This document shows positions 26,633 to 35,930 of a DNA stretch of 43,117 nt, one piece after another. The notes under the pieces were generated by a model. The model was not told where the DNA came from and did no database searches. It saw only the letters and a program-made list of their open reading frames with translations. Numbering within the stretch: position 1 is the first letter of the stretch; each line of letters opens with the position of its first letter. Origin of the DNA: Limnohabitans sp. Rim28. GTDB lineage: Bacteria; Pseudomonadota; Gammaproteobacteria; Burkholderiales; Burkholderiaceae_C. The position numbers were made by a program, and so were the translations under genes. The stretch lies in assembly GCF_000293865.2 (NCBI RefSeq), contig NZ_ALKN02000018.1, positions 1 to 43,117 on the forward strand, in the 5' to 3' direction.

Positions 26633-28941
26633 TAGAAGGAAGTTCCGATTTGGAATTGGAGACGTTGAATTCTATCGCCTGTCTGCTTGACAATGGGGGT
26701 CGCATAGGAAAAGCGCAGGGGCCCCATGGGCGAGATCCAACTCAAACCCACACCTGCTGAAACGCTCAATTTGTCCAACGACAGATCCTCATTGGCACCA
26801 AAAGCGCGCCCGGCATCGGTGAAACCGAACAACCTCAGCGTTCTGTCGTTGCCCACGCCCGGAAATGGCGTGATGAACTCAGCGTTAAAAACCACCTTTT
26901 TAGGGCCACCTGGGAAGAAAGAGGCCGAATTACCCGATTGGGAAGGTGGAGGGCCCAATGTATTTCTTTCAAACCCGCGAACACTGCCCAAGCCGCCCAC
27001 ATAGTAGTTTTTGAACAATGGGAACGTTTGACCGTTCAAGCCTTGCCCCAAGCCCACATCGGCATTGAAAGCAAATGTGTATTTTTTGGTCAGTGGTATG
27101 TACTGTTGGAACTGGTAGCTCGCACGGGCATAGTGGGCGTCACCGGCCAAACTCACATCCGAATTAAACCTTTGCAGAGCACCACGGCTGGGCACCAAGG
27201 CACTGTCGCGTCGATCTCTGGACCAACCTACCGTGATGGGCAAAGCAGTTTGCTTTTCACTGTAGGGCCGCAGCAAATCGGGCATTTGGATCTCAACGCC
27301 CTCCTTGACTTGGGTTTGTTCTGCCGTGATTCCGAAAAACACGGTATCTGTCTCGGTCACAGGAACCCCAAAACGCGTCCCCACACCGGTATTGATGATT
27401 CGGTAAGAGTTGATGTTGCCAAAAAATGGCCGCGTTGTTCGGTGGAACAAATCGAAGGTTCTAGAGATGCCGTTTTGTGTGTAATAGGGATTGGTCGTGC
27501 TGATCACCAAGTTTTGATTGAAACGACTGGTATTGACCTCGACCGCCAAAAAATTACCGGAACCGAACGCATTGTCCTGACGGATGCCAAAGTTCAAGGC
27601 CACTTTTTCAATCGACGAAAAACCCGCGCCCAAAGAAATACTGCCGGTTGGCTTTTCGGTCACTGTGAACAACAAATCCACCTGATCCTGCGCGCCTGGA
27701 ACCTCCATGGTTTCAACGTTCACGTTGGTGAAATAACCCAAACGATCGACCCGGTCACGCGACAAACGAATTTTGTCGCCGTCGTACCAAGCCGATTCCA
27801 ACTGGCGAAACTCTCGGCGAATGACTTCATCCCGGGTGCGGTCGTTGCCGGCCACTTGAATGCGCCGAACGTAGGCGCGCCGGGAAGGCTCCGCCTGCAA
27901 GACAAATTGGACGCGGTTGTTTTGACGGTCAATCACGGGTTTGGCCTCAACGCGTGCAAACGCAAAGCCAAACTTGCCAAAATATTCGGTGAATGCTTTG
28001 GTGGTCTCTGTCACGGTTTCCGCGTTGTAGGGTTTACCCACTGCAATTTTGATCAGCGCTTTGAACTCATCATCGCGGTCTAAATAATTGCCCTCCAGTT
28101 TGACCCCCGAAGTGATGAAGCGCTCTCCCTCGGTGATGTTGATGGTGATCGACATCTCTTGTTTGTTGGGCGACATGGCCACCTGGGTGGAATCAATGCG
28201 AAACTCTAAAAAACCACGCGACAAATAAAAAGACCGCAGGGCTTCCAAGTCGGCGTTCAGTTTGGTGCGCGAGTAACGATCAGACTTGGTGTACCAGCTC
28301 ATCCACCCACCGGTGTCCAAGTTGAACTGATCACGCAATGTTTGGACGGTAAATGTCTTGTTACCGACGACCTCAATCTGAGCAATCTTGGCGGGGCCAC
28401 CTTCCGTGATGCTGAAGGTCAAATTAACACGGTTACGGTCCACCGGCGTGGTGGTTGAGACCACCTCCGCACCATACAAACTTCGGCTGATGTACTGACG
28501 TTTGAGCTCTTGCTCGGCCCTGTCAGCCAAAGCCTTGTCAAAGGGCCTGCCCTCAGACAAACCAATGTCTCTCAGCGCTTTCGTCAAAACATCCTTGTCA
28601 AACTCCTTGAGGCCCACAAACTCGACAGACGCCACCGAAGGACGCTCTTCGACCACCACCACCAAGACGTCACCTTGCGTCTCCAAGCGCACATCCTTGA
28701 AAAGACCGAGGGCGAAAAGGGCCCGAATGGCAGCGGCACTGCTGTCCGTGGTGAAGCGGTCTCCCACTCTGACCGGCAATGAGGCAAAAACCGTTCCAGG
28801 TTCGATGCGCTGAAGGCCCTCAACACGAATATCTCGAACTGTAAAAGGTTCAACCGCCAAGGCCGGCAGACTGATGGCAGCACAAGCGATGGCTTTGATT
28901 GCGAATGGTATGCCGTAGCGGCGAGAATCAAAAAAAATCAT
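26632..28941 (-). CDS. bamA: Outer membrane protein assembly factor BamA (769 aa)
   Basis: Omp85-family core of the BAM complex that inserts beta-barrel proteins into the outer membrane. A signal peptide (about 1-29, ending SLPALA) is followed by five POTRA domains from FTVRDIRVEGLQRIEPGTVF to about residue 420, and a 16-stranded barrel. In the barrel, GGLGSVRGFE carries the VRGF loop-6 motif, and the protein ends in QFQIGTSF, whose terminal Phe is typical. ATG 28941 gives a clean signal peptide; an in-frame GTG at 28968 exists. Neither has a good ribosome binding site. skp overlaps its stop. rseP, the usual upstream neighbour, is missing. Confidence 0.96.
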   Translation of the reverse strand: MIFFDSRRYGIPFAIKAIACAAISLPALAVEPFTVRDIRVEGLQRIEPGTVFASLPVRVGDRFTTDSSAAAIRALFALGLFKDVRLETQGDVLVVVVEERPSVASVEFVGLKEFDKDVLTKALRDIGLSEGRPFDKALADRAEQELKRQYISRSLYGAEVVSTTTPVDRNRVNLTFSITEGGPAKIAQIEVVGNKTFTVQTLRDQFNLDTGGWMSWYTKSDRYSRTKLNADLEALRSFYLSRGFLEFRIDSTQVAMSPNKQEMSITINITEGERFITSGVKLEGNYLDRDDEFKALIKIAVGKPYNAETVTETTKAFTEYFGKFGFAFARVEAKPVIDRQNNRVQFVLQAEPSRRAYVRRIQVAGNDRTRDEVIRREFRQLESAWYDGDKIRLSRDRVDRLGYFTNVNVETMEVPGAQDQVDLLFTVTEKPTGSISLGAGFSSIEKVALNFGIRQDNAFGSGNFLAVEVNTSRFNQNLVISTTNPYYTQNGISRTFDLFHRTTRPFFGNINSYRIINTGVGTRFGVPVTETDTVFFGITAEQTQVKEGVEIQMPDLLRPYSEKQTALPITVGWSRDRRDSALVPSRGALQRFNSDVSLAGDAHYARASYQFQQYIPLTKKYTFAFNADVGLGQGLNGQTFPLFKNYYVGGLGSVRGFERNTLGPPPSQSGNSASFFPGGPKKVVFNAEFITPFPGVGNDRTLRLFGFTDAGRAFGANEDLSLDKLSVSAGVGLSWISPMGPLRFSYATPIVKQTGDRIQRLQFQIGTSF

Positions 28942-29132
28942 GGTGCTGTCGTTCAAAGACCAATTCACAACCGGGATCGAAAGTCAAAGTTTCGAACATC
29001 GCGGCAAAAGCCCGGCATCCACGTTGCCGTGGCGATGGGCGAAAAGTAATGGATTTTTTGACCATGAAGCCAAAAACCATAAAAGATAATACATCAGGCG
29101 CTATCGGCGCAGAGGACCCCGACAGAAGCTGA

Positions 29133-30326
29133 TCAGAGAAGATTCGCAATGATTTGCTCAGCCTTGACCCGACTGCGACTGTCGAGCGCCAACAAGTCGT
29201 CCAAGCACAATGGCGCAGAGAACGACATGCTGTCCAAAGACCCTCTGTTGACATGCTGGATCTGATCAAACCGGATGCGTTTATTCAGAAACGCCTCAAC
29301 CGCCACTTCATTGGCAGCGTTCAAAACAGCGCAACTGCCTGGGGCGCCAAGCAGTGTCTCCCTCGCCAACTGAAGGCCAGGGAAGCGTAAAAGGTGGTTC
29401 GGGTCATCCATGGCCTCAAAAGTCATGGCTGACAAGGCATGAAAATCAAGCGCTTGAGCACCCGAAGTGATGCGCTCTGGCCAACTCAGTCCATAAGCGA
29501 TCGGCACCCGCATGTCGGGTGTCCCCAATTGCGCCACCACCGAGTGGTCACGGTACTGCACCATCGAGTGGATGACACTTTGGGGGTGGATGACGACCTC
29601 CAATTGATCGGGCGACATGCCAAAAAGATAACGCGCTTCGATGACCTCCAGCGCCTTGTTCATCATGGTGGCCGAATCCACCGAGATTTTCCGCCCCATC
29701 ACCCAATTGGGGTGAGCACAAGCCTCTTCGGGCGTCACATTTTTGAGCGTCAGAGGGTCTCTCGTGCGAAACGGGCCGCCCGAGGCGGTCAAGATGATTT
29801 TTTGAACGCGACGCTGCCAAGTCGCTGGGTCCTCTGGCAGAGACTGGAAAATGGCGGAGTGTTCACTGTCAATCGGTAGCAACAAAGCGCCGCCCTCTTG
29901 AACAGCGCGCAGGAAAACGTCTCCGCCGACCACCAAGGCCTCTTTGTTCGCCAACATGAGTCGCTTGCCTGCGCGCGCTGCCGCGATGCACGGAGACAAA
30001 CCTGCAGCCCCCACGATGGCGGCCATCACTGAATCCACCTGCGGATCAGAAGCGACCTGATCCAAGGCCTCTGGACCCCAAAGAACACGCACTGACAATC
30101 CCTCGGCTTTGACTTTCTCTGCCAACAACTTGGCAGGCTCCTCTTGAACCATGACGGCGAACGCAGGTGAAAAGCGGGCACATTGGGCCAGCATCAGATC
30201 CACTTGGCTGGAGGCTGTCAAAGCATGGATGCGGTATTTGCCGGGGTGACGGGCCAACACGTCCAACGTGCTCGTACCGATCGACCCGGTCGACCCCAAA
30301 ATGGTGATGCACTGGGCTTGCTTCAT
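29133..30326 (-). CDS. dxr: 1-deoxy-D-xylulose 5-phosphate reductoisomerase (397 aa)
   Basis: Second enzyme of the MEP isoprenoid pathway; converts DXP to MEP with NADPH. The N-terminal nucleotide-binding ITILGSTGSIGTSTLDV is at about 8-24. Metal ligands lie in LLPIDSEHSAIFQ (about 150-160), and the next conserved block is MGRKISVDSATMMNKALEVIEA. Length is the same as E. coli (398 aa). It starts 16 bases after the cdsA stop. Usually rseP follows; here there are 191 bases and then bamA. Confidence 0.97.
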   Translation of the reverse strand: MKQAQCITILGSTGSIGTSTLDVLARHPGKYRIHALTASSQVDLMLAQCARFSPAFAVMVQEEPAKLLAEKVKAEGLSVRVLWGPEALDQVASDPQVDSVMAAIVGAAGLSPCIAAARAGKRLMLANKEALVVGGDVFLRAVQEGGALLLPIDSEHSAIFQSLPEDPATWQRRVQKIILTASGGPFRTRDPLTLKNVTPEEACAHPNWVMGRKISVDSATMMNKALEVIEARYLFGMSPDQLEVVIHPQSVIHSMVQYRDHSVVAQLGTPDMRVPIAYGLSWPERITSGAQALDFHALSAMTFEAMDDPNHLLRFPGLQLARETLLGAPGSCAVLNAANEVAVEAFLNKRIRFDQIQHVNRGSLDSMSFSAPLCLDDLLALDSRSRVKAEQIIANLL

Positions 30327-30342
30327 GCGCTATGTCTCCTGT

Positions 30343-31191
30343 TCAAATCCAGACCACGAGCATCATGGCCAAAGGCAACGTCGGCAACAAGGCATCGACC
30401 CGGTCCAACACCCCACCATGCCCGGGCAACAATCCCGAGCTGTCTTTCATGCCGGCACTGCGCTTGACCAAAGACTCCACCAAATCGCCCACCACACTCA
30501 TGGCGGACATGAACAGCAAAGCCGGCACAGTCACCCACCAGCCTTTTTCCATGATCAAGGTGAAGAAGCTGGGGATGTCAGATGCCCTATTTTGGTCGAA
30601 TGCGACCCATGCAAAGGCGACCAGAAAAACACCGACCATCCCACCCAAAACACCCTCCCAGCTTTTACCTGGGCTGATGGAAGGGGCCAGCTTGATGCTG
30701 AAAAAACGCCCCCCGAACGAACGGCCAAAAAAGTAAGCAAAGACGTCTGCTGCCCAAACGAGCACCAGCACAGACAAAAGAAAATTAACGCCTTTTTGAA
30801 GTGCCTGAGCCAAGGCTAACCAAGCCAGGGCCAACAAAAGCAAGCCGGTCATCCAGCGCAATGTCCGCGGCCAAAGCGCCCAGCCTGACACGCCGCGCTG
30901 AATCATCCAGGCCCCCAACAACACCCACATGGCACCCGCTAGCAGCCACAAAACCGGCGGTGTGTCGCGTACCCAGCCAACTTGTTGTGCCAAGATACAA
31001 GCCAGCGCACACCACAACGCGCCAAGCCAAGATCGCAGTGAGCCCACGTCATTGAGGCGCCCCCACTCCCAAGCACCCGCAGCAATCAACACCACGGTAA
31101 GCACCATGAAGGGCCAAGGGCTGACCGCAAAAAGTGCGGGCAAAAGCAAGGCCAACAGGACGACCGCAGTGATGACACGTTGTTTGAGCAC
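30343..31191 (-). CDS. cdsA: Phosphatidate cytidylyltransferase (282 aa)
   Basis: Makes CDP-diacylglycerol from phosphatidate and CTP, the branch point of phospholipid synthesis. About eight hydrophobic helices are visible. The C-terminal family signature VKRSAGMKDSSGLLPGHGGVLDRVD (about 238-262) carries the conserved Lys, Asp and Gly residues. The start is GTG at 31191 with GGAGAG directly upstream, which follows the T-run of a strong terminator. In other Burkholderiales uppS separates frr from cdsA; here it does not. Confidence 0.96.
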   Translation of the reverse strand: MLKQRVITAVVLLALLLPALFAVSPWPFMVLTVVLIAAGAWEWGRLNDVGSLRSWLGALWCALACILAQQVGWVRDTPPVLWLLAGAMWVLLGAWMIQRGVSGWALWPRTLRWMTGLLLLALAWLALAQALQKGVNFLLSVLVLVWAADVFAYFFGRSFGGRFFSIKLAPSISPGKSWEGVLGGMVGVFLVAFAWVAFDQNRASDIPSFFTLIMEKGWWVTVPALLFMSAMSVVGDLVESLVKRSAGMKDSSGLLPGHGGVLDRVDALLPTLPLAMMLVVWI

Positions 31192-31200
31192 GAACTCTCC

Positions 31201-31226
31201 AAAAAAAAAGCCGCCTAGAGGCGGCC
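31201..31226 (-). terminator. Terminator between frr and cdsA
   Basis: A GCCGCC/GGCGGC stem (31210-31215 with 31220-31225, loop TAGA) is followed on the minus strand by nine Ts. The T-run abuts the GGAGAG ribosome binding site of cdsA, so read-through, re-initiation or an upstream promoter must supply cdsA mRNA. Confidence 0.88.
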
Positions 31227-31263
31227 ATTCAGGCCGCGGCAGAGCACGGCACTGAAAGATTTT

Positions 31264-31824
31264 TTAAACCGCCATGATTTCTTGCTCTTTGGCGGCCACC
31301 AACTGATCAATTTCACCCATCCGTTTGTCGGTCAGTTTTTGGATATCCGCTTCAGCGCGCTTTTGATCGTCTTCTGAAACTTCCTTGTCTTTGACCAGTT
31401 TTTTGACCGATTCATTGGCATCGCGGCGCAAGTTCCGGGTTGCAATTTTGGCGTTTTCGCCTTCTGTTCGGGCCAACTTGGTCATTTCTTTGCGGCGCTC
31501 CTCGCTCATCGCGGGCATGGGCACCCGAATCAACTCGCCAAGAGACGCCGGATTCAGACCCAATTCACTTTCGCGAATGGCTTTTTCAATCTTGGCGGCC
31601 ATGCTCTTTTCCCATGGCTGCACACTGATCGTGCGCGAATCCATCAAAGACACATTGGCGACCTGAGACAAAGGCACCAAGGAGCCGTAGTAATCCACAT
31701 GGATGGTGTCCAGCAGCGCCGGGTTCGCACGCCCGGTACGAATGCGGGTCAGGTTATTTTTGAACGCCGCAATGGATTGCTCCATTTTCGTTTCGCATGT
31801 TTTTTTGATGTCAGCAATGGTCAT
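31264..31824 (-). CDS. frr: Ribosome recycling factor (186 aa)
   Basis: Splits post-termination ribosomes together with EF-G. It begins with the conserved coiled-coil arm [28 protein letters not shown] and has the hinge and second arm at [30 protein letters not shown]. Length is typical (E. coli 185 aa). The ATG at 31824 is preceded by AGGAGA. It is 24 bases after pyrH in the conserved rpsB-tsf-pyrH-frr order. A strong intrinsic terminator follows. Confidence 0.98.
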   Translation of the reverse strand: MTIADIKKTCETKMEQSIAAFKNNLTRIRTGRANPALLDTIHVDYYGSLVPLSQVANVSLMDSRTISVQPWEKSMAAKIEKAIRESELGLNPASLGELIRVPMPAMSEERRKEMTKLARTEGENAKIATRNLRRDANESVKKLVKDKEVSEDDQKRAEADIQKLTDKRMGEIDQLVAAKEQEIMAV

Positions 31825-31848
31825 GGGGTTCTCCTCGTCAGAACGGTC

Positions 31849-32571
31849 TCAAGCATAAACCAATGTACCTTCGTCTTCACCCAGAACCACACGCTTGAAA
31901 GCACCGTTCTTGATGATCGAAAACACTTTGATCGGCAACTTTTGGTCGCGGCACAAAGCAAAAGCTGTGGCGTCCATGATGCCTAAATTGCGGGATATGG
32001 CTTCGTCAAAGCTGATTTCCGTGTAGCGTGTCGCCAGTGGGTCTTTTTTCGGATCAGCCGAGTACACACCATCCACCTTGGTGGCCTTGAGCACCATCTC
32101 GGCACCGATTTCGGCCCCACGCAGAGCAGCAGCCGTGTCAGTGGTGAAAAAGGGATTGCCGGTGCCCGCCGCAAAAACCACCACTTTGCCCTCTTCCAGA
32201 TACTGCAAAGCCTTGGGCCGGACATAAGGTTCCACCACTTGGTCAATGCCAATGGCCGACATCACGCGTGCTGTCAAGCCTGCTTTGTCCAAGGCGTCGG
32301 CCAAGGCCAAGGAGTTCATCACTGTGGCCAGCATGCCCATGTAATCGGCGGTGGCGCGGTCCATACCGACCGAGCCGCCCGCCACACCTCTGAAGATGTT
32401 GCCACCACCAATCACCACCGCCACCTGCACGCCCAATCGAGTGACCTCGGCAATCTCTTCGGCCATGCGAACAATGGTGGCGCGGTTGATGCCAAAAGCA
32501 TCGTCCCCCATCAGGGCCTCACCGGACAGCTTGAGCAAAATACGCTTATAGGCTGGCTTGGGTGAAGACAT
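31849..32571 (-). CDS. pyrH: UMP kinase (240 aa)
   Basis: Hexameric uridylate kinase of the amino-acid-kinase fold that phosphorylates UMP to UDP. Markers are [16 protein letters not shown] at the N terminus (the Lys binds phosphate), [13 protein letters not shown] and the C-terminal TLVYA region. It has the typical length (E. coli 241 aa). The frame is open to 32601, but ATG 32571 ([10 protein letters not shown]) has AGGAG upstream. It lies in rpsB-tsf-pyrH-frr. Confidence 0.98.
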   Translation of the reverse strand: MSSPKPAYKRILLKLSGEALMGDDAFGINRATIVRMAEEIAEVTRLGVQVAVVIGGGNIFRGVAGGSVGMDRATADYMGMLATVMNSLALADALDKAGLTARVMSAIGIDQVVEPYVRPKALQYLEEGKVVVFAAGTGNPFFTTDTAAALRGAEIGAEMVLKATKVDGVYSADPKKDPLATRYTEISFDEAISRNLGIMDATAFALCRDQKLPIKVFSIIKNGAFKRVVLGEDEGTLVYA

Positions 32572-32630
32572 GATGGGCTCCTGGGTGATCAAGTGGGACA
32601 ATGAAATGGCAAATCAAGAGGTCAACGGAA

Positions 32631-33527
32631 TCAGGCTGCTGCGCTTTGAGCAGCAGCCACTTGAGCGGCCACTTCTGCTGCGAAGTCGTCAACCTTCTTC
32701 TCGATGCCTTCGCCAACCACGTACAACGTGAAAGCCTTCACCGTGGTGTTTGCGGCCTTGAGCATCTGTTCAACGGTTTGCTTGTCATTCTTGACAAATG
32801 ACTGGTTGAACAAAGAAACTTCTTTGAGGTACTTTTGGACCGAGCCTTCGACCATCTTGGTGGCGATGTCGGCAGGCTTGCCCGATTCGGCAGCCTTGGC
32901 CGCAGCGACCGAACGCTCTTTTTCAATCAGCTCGGCAGGCACTTCGGCGCTGGTCAAAGACACAGGCTTCATGGCGGCAACGTGCATGGCCACATCTTTG
33001 GCGGCGGTTTCGTCACCTTCGAACTCGACCAACACACCAATGCGGGTACCGTGCAGATAGTTAGCGATCTTGGCACCACCCGCCGCACGCTTGAAGCGGC
33101 GAAAGCTCATGTTCTCGCCGATCTTGCCGATCAAGCCTTTGCGCACGTCTTCCAATGTCGGGCCAAAGCTGTCTTGGCTGTAAGGCAAGGCCCCCAAAGC
33201 AGCGATGTCGGCGGGGTTGTGCTCAGCCACCAACTTGGCAGCGGCATTGGCCAAGGCCAAGAAACTGTCGTTTTTGGTCACGAAGTCTGTTTCGCAGTTG
33301 ACTTCGATCATGGCGCCTGTGGTGCCGCTCACGAAACTGGTGACCACGCCTTCGGCGGTCACGCGCGAGGCAGCTTTACCCGCCTTGGTGCCCAGCTTGA
33401 CGCGCAGCAACTCTTCCGCTTTGGCCATGTCGCCCTCGGCTTCGGTCAGGGCTTTTTTGCACTCCATCATGGGCGCGTCGGTTTTTGCGCGCAGTTCAGC
33501 AACCATGCTTGCGGTAATTACAGCCAT
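32631..33527 (-). CDS. tsf: Elongation factor Ts (298 aa)
   Basis: Nucleotide exchange factor for EF-Tu. The N-terminal UBA-like domain is followed by [28 protein letters not shown], the family signature. The core has [14 protein letters not shown], which contains the TDFV motif that contacts EF-Tu. The C-terminal dimerisation part ends with [23 protein letters not shown]. The ATG at 33527 has GGAGAAATC upstream. A terminator-like hairpin separates it from rpsB, as in many bacteria where S2 and Ts are made in different amounts. Confidence 0.98.
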   Translation of the reverse strand: MAVITASMVAELRAKTDAPMMECKKALTEAEGDMAKAEELLRVKLGTKAGKAASRVTAEGVVTSFVSGTTGAMIEVNCETDFVTKNDSFLALANAAAKLVAEHNPADIAALGALPYSQDSFGPTLEDVRKGLIGKIGENMSFRRFKRAAGGAKIANYLHGTRIGVLVEFEGDETAAKDVAMHVAAMKPVSLTSAEVPAELIEKERSVAAAKAAESGKPADIATKMVEGSVQKYLKEVSLFNQSFVKNDKQTVEQMLKAANTTVKAFTLYVVGEGIEKKVDDFAAEVAAQVAAAQSAAA

Positions 33528-33561
33528 TTGATTTCTCCGTAGTCAGTCTAAAAGTCAGATT

Positions 33562-33588
33562 AAAAAAAAGGGGCCACAAAGCCCCTTT
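33562..33588 (-). terminator. Attenuator-like hairpin between rpsB and tsf
   Basis: An 8-bp stem (33567-33574 with 33581-33588, 6-base loop) is followed on the minus strand by eight Ts. It lies between the rpsB stop and the tsf start. A similar partial terminator is known in the E. coli rpsB-tsf operon. Confidence 0.8.
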
Positions 33589-33605
33589 CGTCGAGTCTTG
33601 GGAAC

Positions 33606-34355
33606 TCAAGCAGAAGCGTTGGCTTCTTCGGCTTGGTCGTCAGCAGCCTCAGTGACAGCCTTGACCACGTCGTTGACCGCATTGGCGCGGCCCTCGATGA
33701 TCGCGTCAGCGATGCCACGGGCGTACAAAGCCACAGCCTTGGCCGAGTCGTCGTTGCCGGGGATGATGTAGTCGATGCCTTCGGGCGAGTGGTTGGAGTC
33801 CACCACACCGATCAAGGGGATGCCAAGTTTCTTGGCTTCAGAAATCGCAATTTTGTGGTAACCCACGTCGATCACGAAAATCGCGTCAGGCAGGGCCGCC
33901 ATGTCTTGGATGCCGCCGATGTCTTTTTCGAGCTTTTCCATCTCGCGCTTGAACATCAGTTGCTCTTTTTTGCTCAAGGTTTCGAGGCCGACTTCTTGCT
34001 GGGCCTTCATGTCCTTAAGACGCTTGATCGAGGTCTTGACGGTTTTGAAGTTGGTCAACATGCCGCCCAACCAACGTTGGTCGACAAAAGGCACGCCAGC
34101 GCGCTGGGCTTCAGCTGCCACCAGCTCACGGGCCTGGCGCTTGGTGCCGACCATCAGAATGTTGCCGCGGTTGGCGGACAGCTGCTTGGCGAACTTGATC
34201 GCGTCCTGGAACATCGGCAGCGATTTTTCCAGGTTGATGATGTGGATTTTGTTGCGGTGGCCGAAGATGAACGGGGCCATCTTGGGGTTCCAGAAGCGGG
34301 TTTGGTGACCGAAGTGGACACCGGCTTCCAGCATTTCACGCATGGTAACGGACAT
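33606..34355 (-). CDS. rpsB: 30S ribosomal protein S2 (249 aa)
   Basis: Small-subunit protein S2. The start [26 protein letters not shown] is the family N terminus. Signature stretches [27 protein letters not shown] and [25 protein letters not shown] are present. The frame stays open upstream to 34496, but ATG 34355 is where S2 similarity begins, with GGAG upstream. It opens the 14-gene superoperon. The promoter is GCTATAAT at 34533-34540, leaving a leader of about 170 bases. Confidence 0.98.
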   Translation of the reverse strand: MSVTMREMLEAGVHFGHQTRFWNPKMAPFIFGHRNKIHIINLEKSLPMFQDAIKFAKQLSANRGNILMVGTKRQARELVAAEAQRAGVPFVDQRWLGGMLTNFKTVKTSIKRLKDMKAQQEVGLETLSKKEQLMFKREMEKLEKDIGGIQDMAALPDAIFVIDVGYHKIAISEAKKLGIPLIGVVDSNHSPEGIDYIIPGNDDSAKAVALYARGIADAIIEGRANAVNDVVKAVTEAADDQAEEANASA

Positions 34356-34532
34356 AAAAATACTCCAAAGGTTGGGTCTAAAACCAGTCCACTGATCACG
34401 CAGGTTAAAAAACCAACGCAACACCTTGATGGGACGGATTCGCGGATGAACTTCACGGGATGGAGGTAGAAAATTGAGACATGTCAAAAATGACACTCAA
34501 AAGACACACACCACGCCCAGCAAAGCCTTAGG

Positions 34533-34540
34533 ATTATAGC
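34533..34540 (-). promoter_or_regulatory. rpsB promoter -10 element
   Basis: The minus strand reads GCTATAAT, as at the rpsF and carAB promoters. The -35 is weak (TGCTTT at 17 bases). It lies in the 215-base gap between divergent rpsB and the amidase gene and would drive the translation/cell-envelope superoperon. Confidence 0.6.
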
Positions 34541-34570
34541 ATCCAGACTCCGCCAAAAGCACCTCATCTC

Positions 34571-35926
34571 ATGAAAGCTGACCTGATCGCCACCCGGCAA
34601 GCCATTCGAGCGGGCAAAGCGCATCCTCAGACAGAAGCCGAAAACTGCTTGGAGATGGCCTCAAGCCATGCTTGCAAAGATGTTTTTATCCAGTTAACCC
34701 CAGAAGCACTGAAGTCTGCAGCCCATCAACACGCGCTGGGCAACAGCCCCCTTGCCGGACTCTCCGTTTCGCTCAAAGACCTTTTTGATGTCCAAGGCCA
34801 AGTCACCCAAGCGGGCTCGGTGGTTCTGTCCGACCAATCGCCCGCCCACGTCGATGGCCTGGCCGTGGCCCGTTTGCGGGCTGCAGGCGCAGGCCTGATT
34901 GGCCGCACCAACATGGTCGAATTCGCCTTTTCGGGGGTGGGCATCAACCCGCATCACGGCACGCCCGCCGCCTGGGACGGCCTGCACGACCGGCCCGTTG
35001 GCGCACCCGGCCAGCCCCATGCGCCTGGCGGCTCCAGTTCGGGTGCAGCCGTGTCGGTGGCCACAGGCGCTGCCTTCATCGGACTGGGTTCGGACACGGG
35101 CGGCTCGATTCGGGTGCCCGCGGCCTTGAACGGCATCGTGGGCTTCAAAAACACCGCCCGCCTGGTCCCCACACAAGGTGCCCTGCCCCTGTCCACCACC
35201 CTGGACACGGTGTGTGCCATGACACGTTCCGTGCGCGATGCGATCTTGGCCCACGAAGTCCTGTCTGCCAGACGCGTCGCACTGGGGAAACGCCCATTGT
35301 CGGGCTACCGCCTCGCCGTGGCCAAGCACCTGATGCAGGACGGCATGGACACCACGGTGACGCAGGCTTTCGAGCGCAGCCTGAACACGCTCCGATCCGC
35401 TGGGGCGCGCATCGACGAGATCCCACTGTCCGAACTGAACGAATTGGCCCCGATGATGAGCACTGGCGGCTTCAGCCCGGCCGAAGGCTTTGCATGGCAC
35501 CGGGACATGTTGAGCCGCGACAGCGAACGCTATGACCCCCGGGTGCTGCAACGCCTGATGCGCGGCGCGGGCATGAAGGCCCATGAGTACATCGATTTGG
35601 TGCAGGCCCGCCAGCACTGGATTCGCCGGGTGGAAACGGCGCTGCTGGGCTATGACGCCATCTTGTCCCCCACCACCCCCATCACCGCGCCCCAAATCAG
35701 CGCGGTGGCCCCAGGCGCCGAACGCGATGCCGAGTTCTTCCGGGTCAATGGCTTGATGCTGCGCAACACCAGCGCGGTCAACACCCTGGACGGCTGTGGC
35801 ATCTCGCTGCCCTGCCACACACCAGACGAGTTGCCCGTGGGCTTGATGGCCTGGCACGGGGCCATGCACGACGACAGCATTTTGCAACTGGCCTTGCTGC
35901 TCGAACCCTTGCTCCAAGTGCATTGA
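34571..35926 (+). CDS. Amidase signature enzyme (451 aa)
   Basis: Predicted cytoplasmic amide hydrolase; the substrate is unknown. The Ser-Ser-Lys triad is complete: Lys in SVSLKDLFDVQG (about 66-77), the cis-Ser in the glycine-rich PGGSSSGAAVSVATG, and the nucleophile Ser in GSDTGGSIRVPAALNGIVGFK. Length is normal for family members of this kind. It has neither GatA-specific partners (gatB, gatC) nearby nor a signal peptide, so a GatA role is unlikely. The stop is 4 bases before the NAD(P)HX repair gene, so both are one operon. The region is richer in G and C than the flanking genes. Confidence 0.88.
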   Translation: MKADLIATRQAIRAGKAHPQTEAENCLEMASSHACKDVFIQLTPEALKSAAHQHALGNSPLAGLSVSLKDLFDVQGQVTQAGSVVLSDQSPAHVDGLAVARLRAAGAGLIGRTNMVEFAFSGVGINPHHGTPAAWDGLHDRPVGAPGQPHAPGGSSSGAAVSVATGAAFIGLGSDTGGSIRVPAALNGIVGFKNTARLVPTQGALPLSTTLDTVCAMTRSVRDAILAHEVLSARRVALGKRPLSGYRLAVAKHLMQDGMDTTVTQAFERSLNTLRSAGARIDEIPLSELNELAPMMSTGGFSPAEGFAWHRDMLSRDSERYDPRVLQRLMRGAGMKAHEYIDLVQARQHWIRRVETALLGYDAILSPTTPITAPQISAVAPGAERDAEFFRVNGLMLRNTSAVNTLDGCGISLPCHTPDELPVGLMAWHGAMHDDSILQLALLLEPLLQVH

Positions 35927-35930
35927 CCCC

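Noticed and set aside
29058..29090. TTGACC and GATAAT on the plus strand in the dxr-bamA gap as a promoter
   Set aside because: The spacing is 21 bases, and no plus-strand gene follows.
28928..29269. Possible rseP remnant in the dxr-bamA gap, including a SLNDSTM stretch near the bamA start
   Set aside because: The weak likeness to the RseP C terminus is too short, and a stop codon interrupts the frame just upstream, so I cannot claim a pseudogene.
34356..34496. 47-codon in-frame extension upstream of rpsB
   Set aside because: It does not resemble S2, and the conserved N terminus with its ribosome binding site starts at 34355; read as leader RNA.
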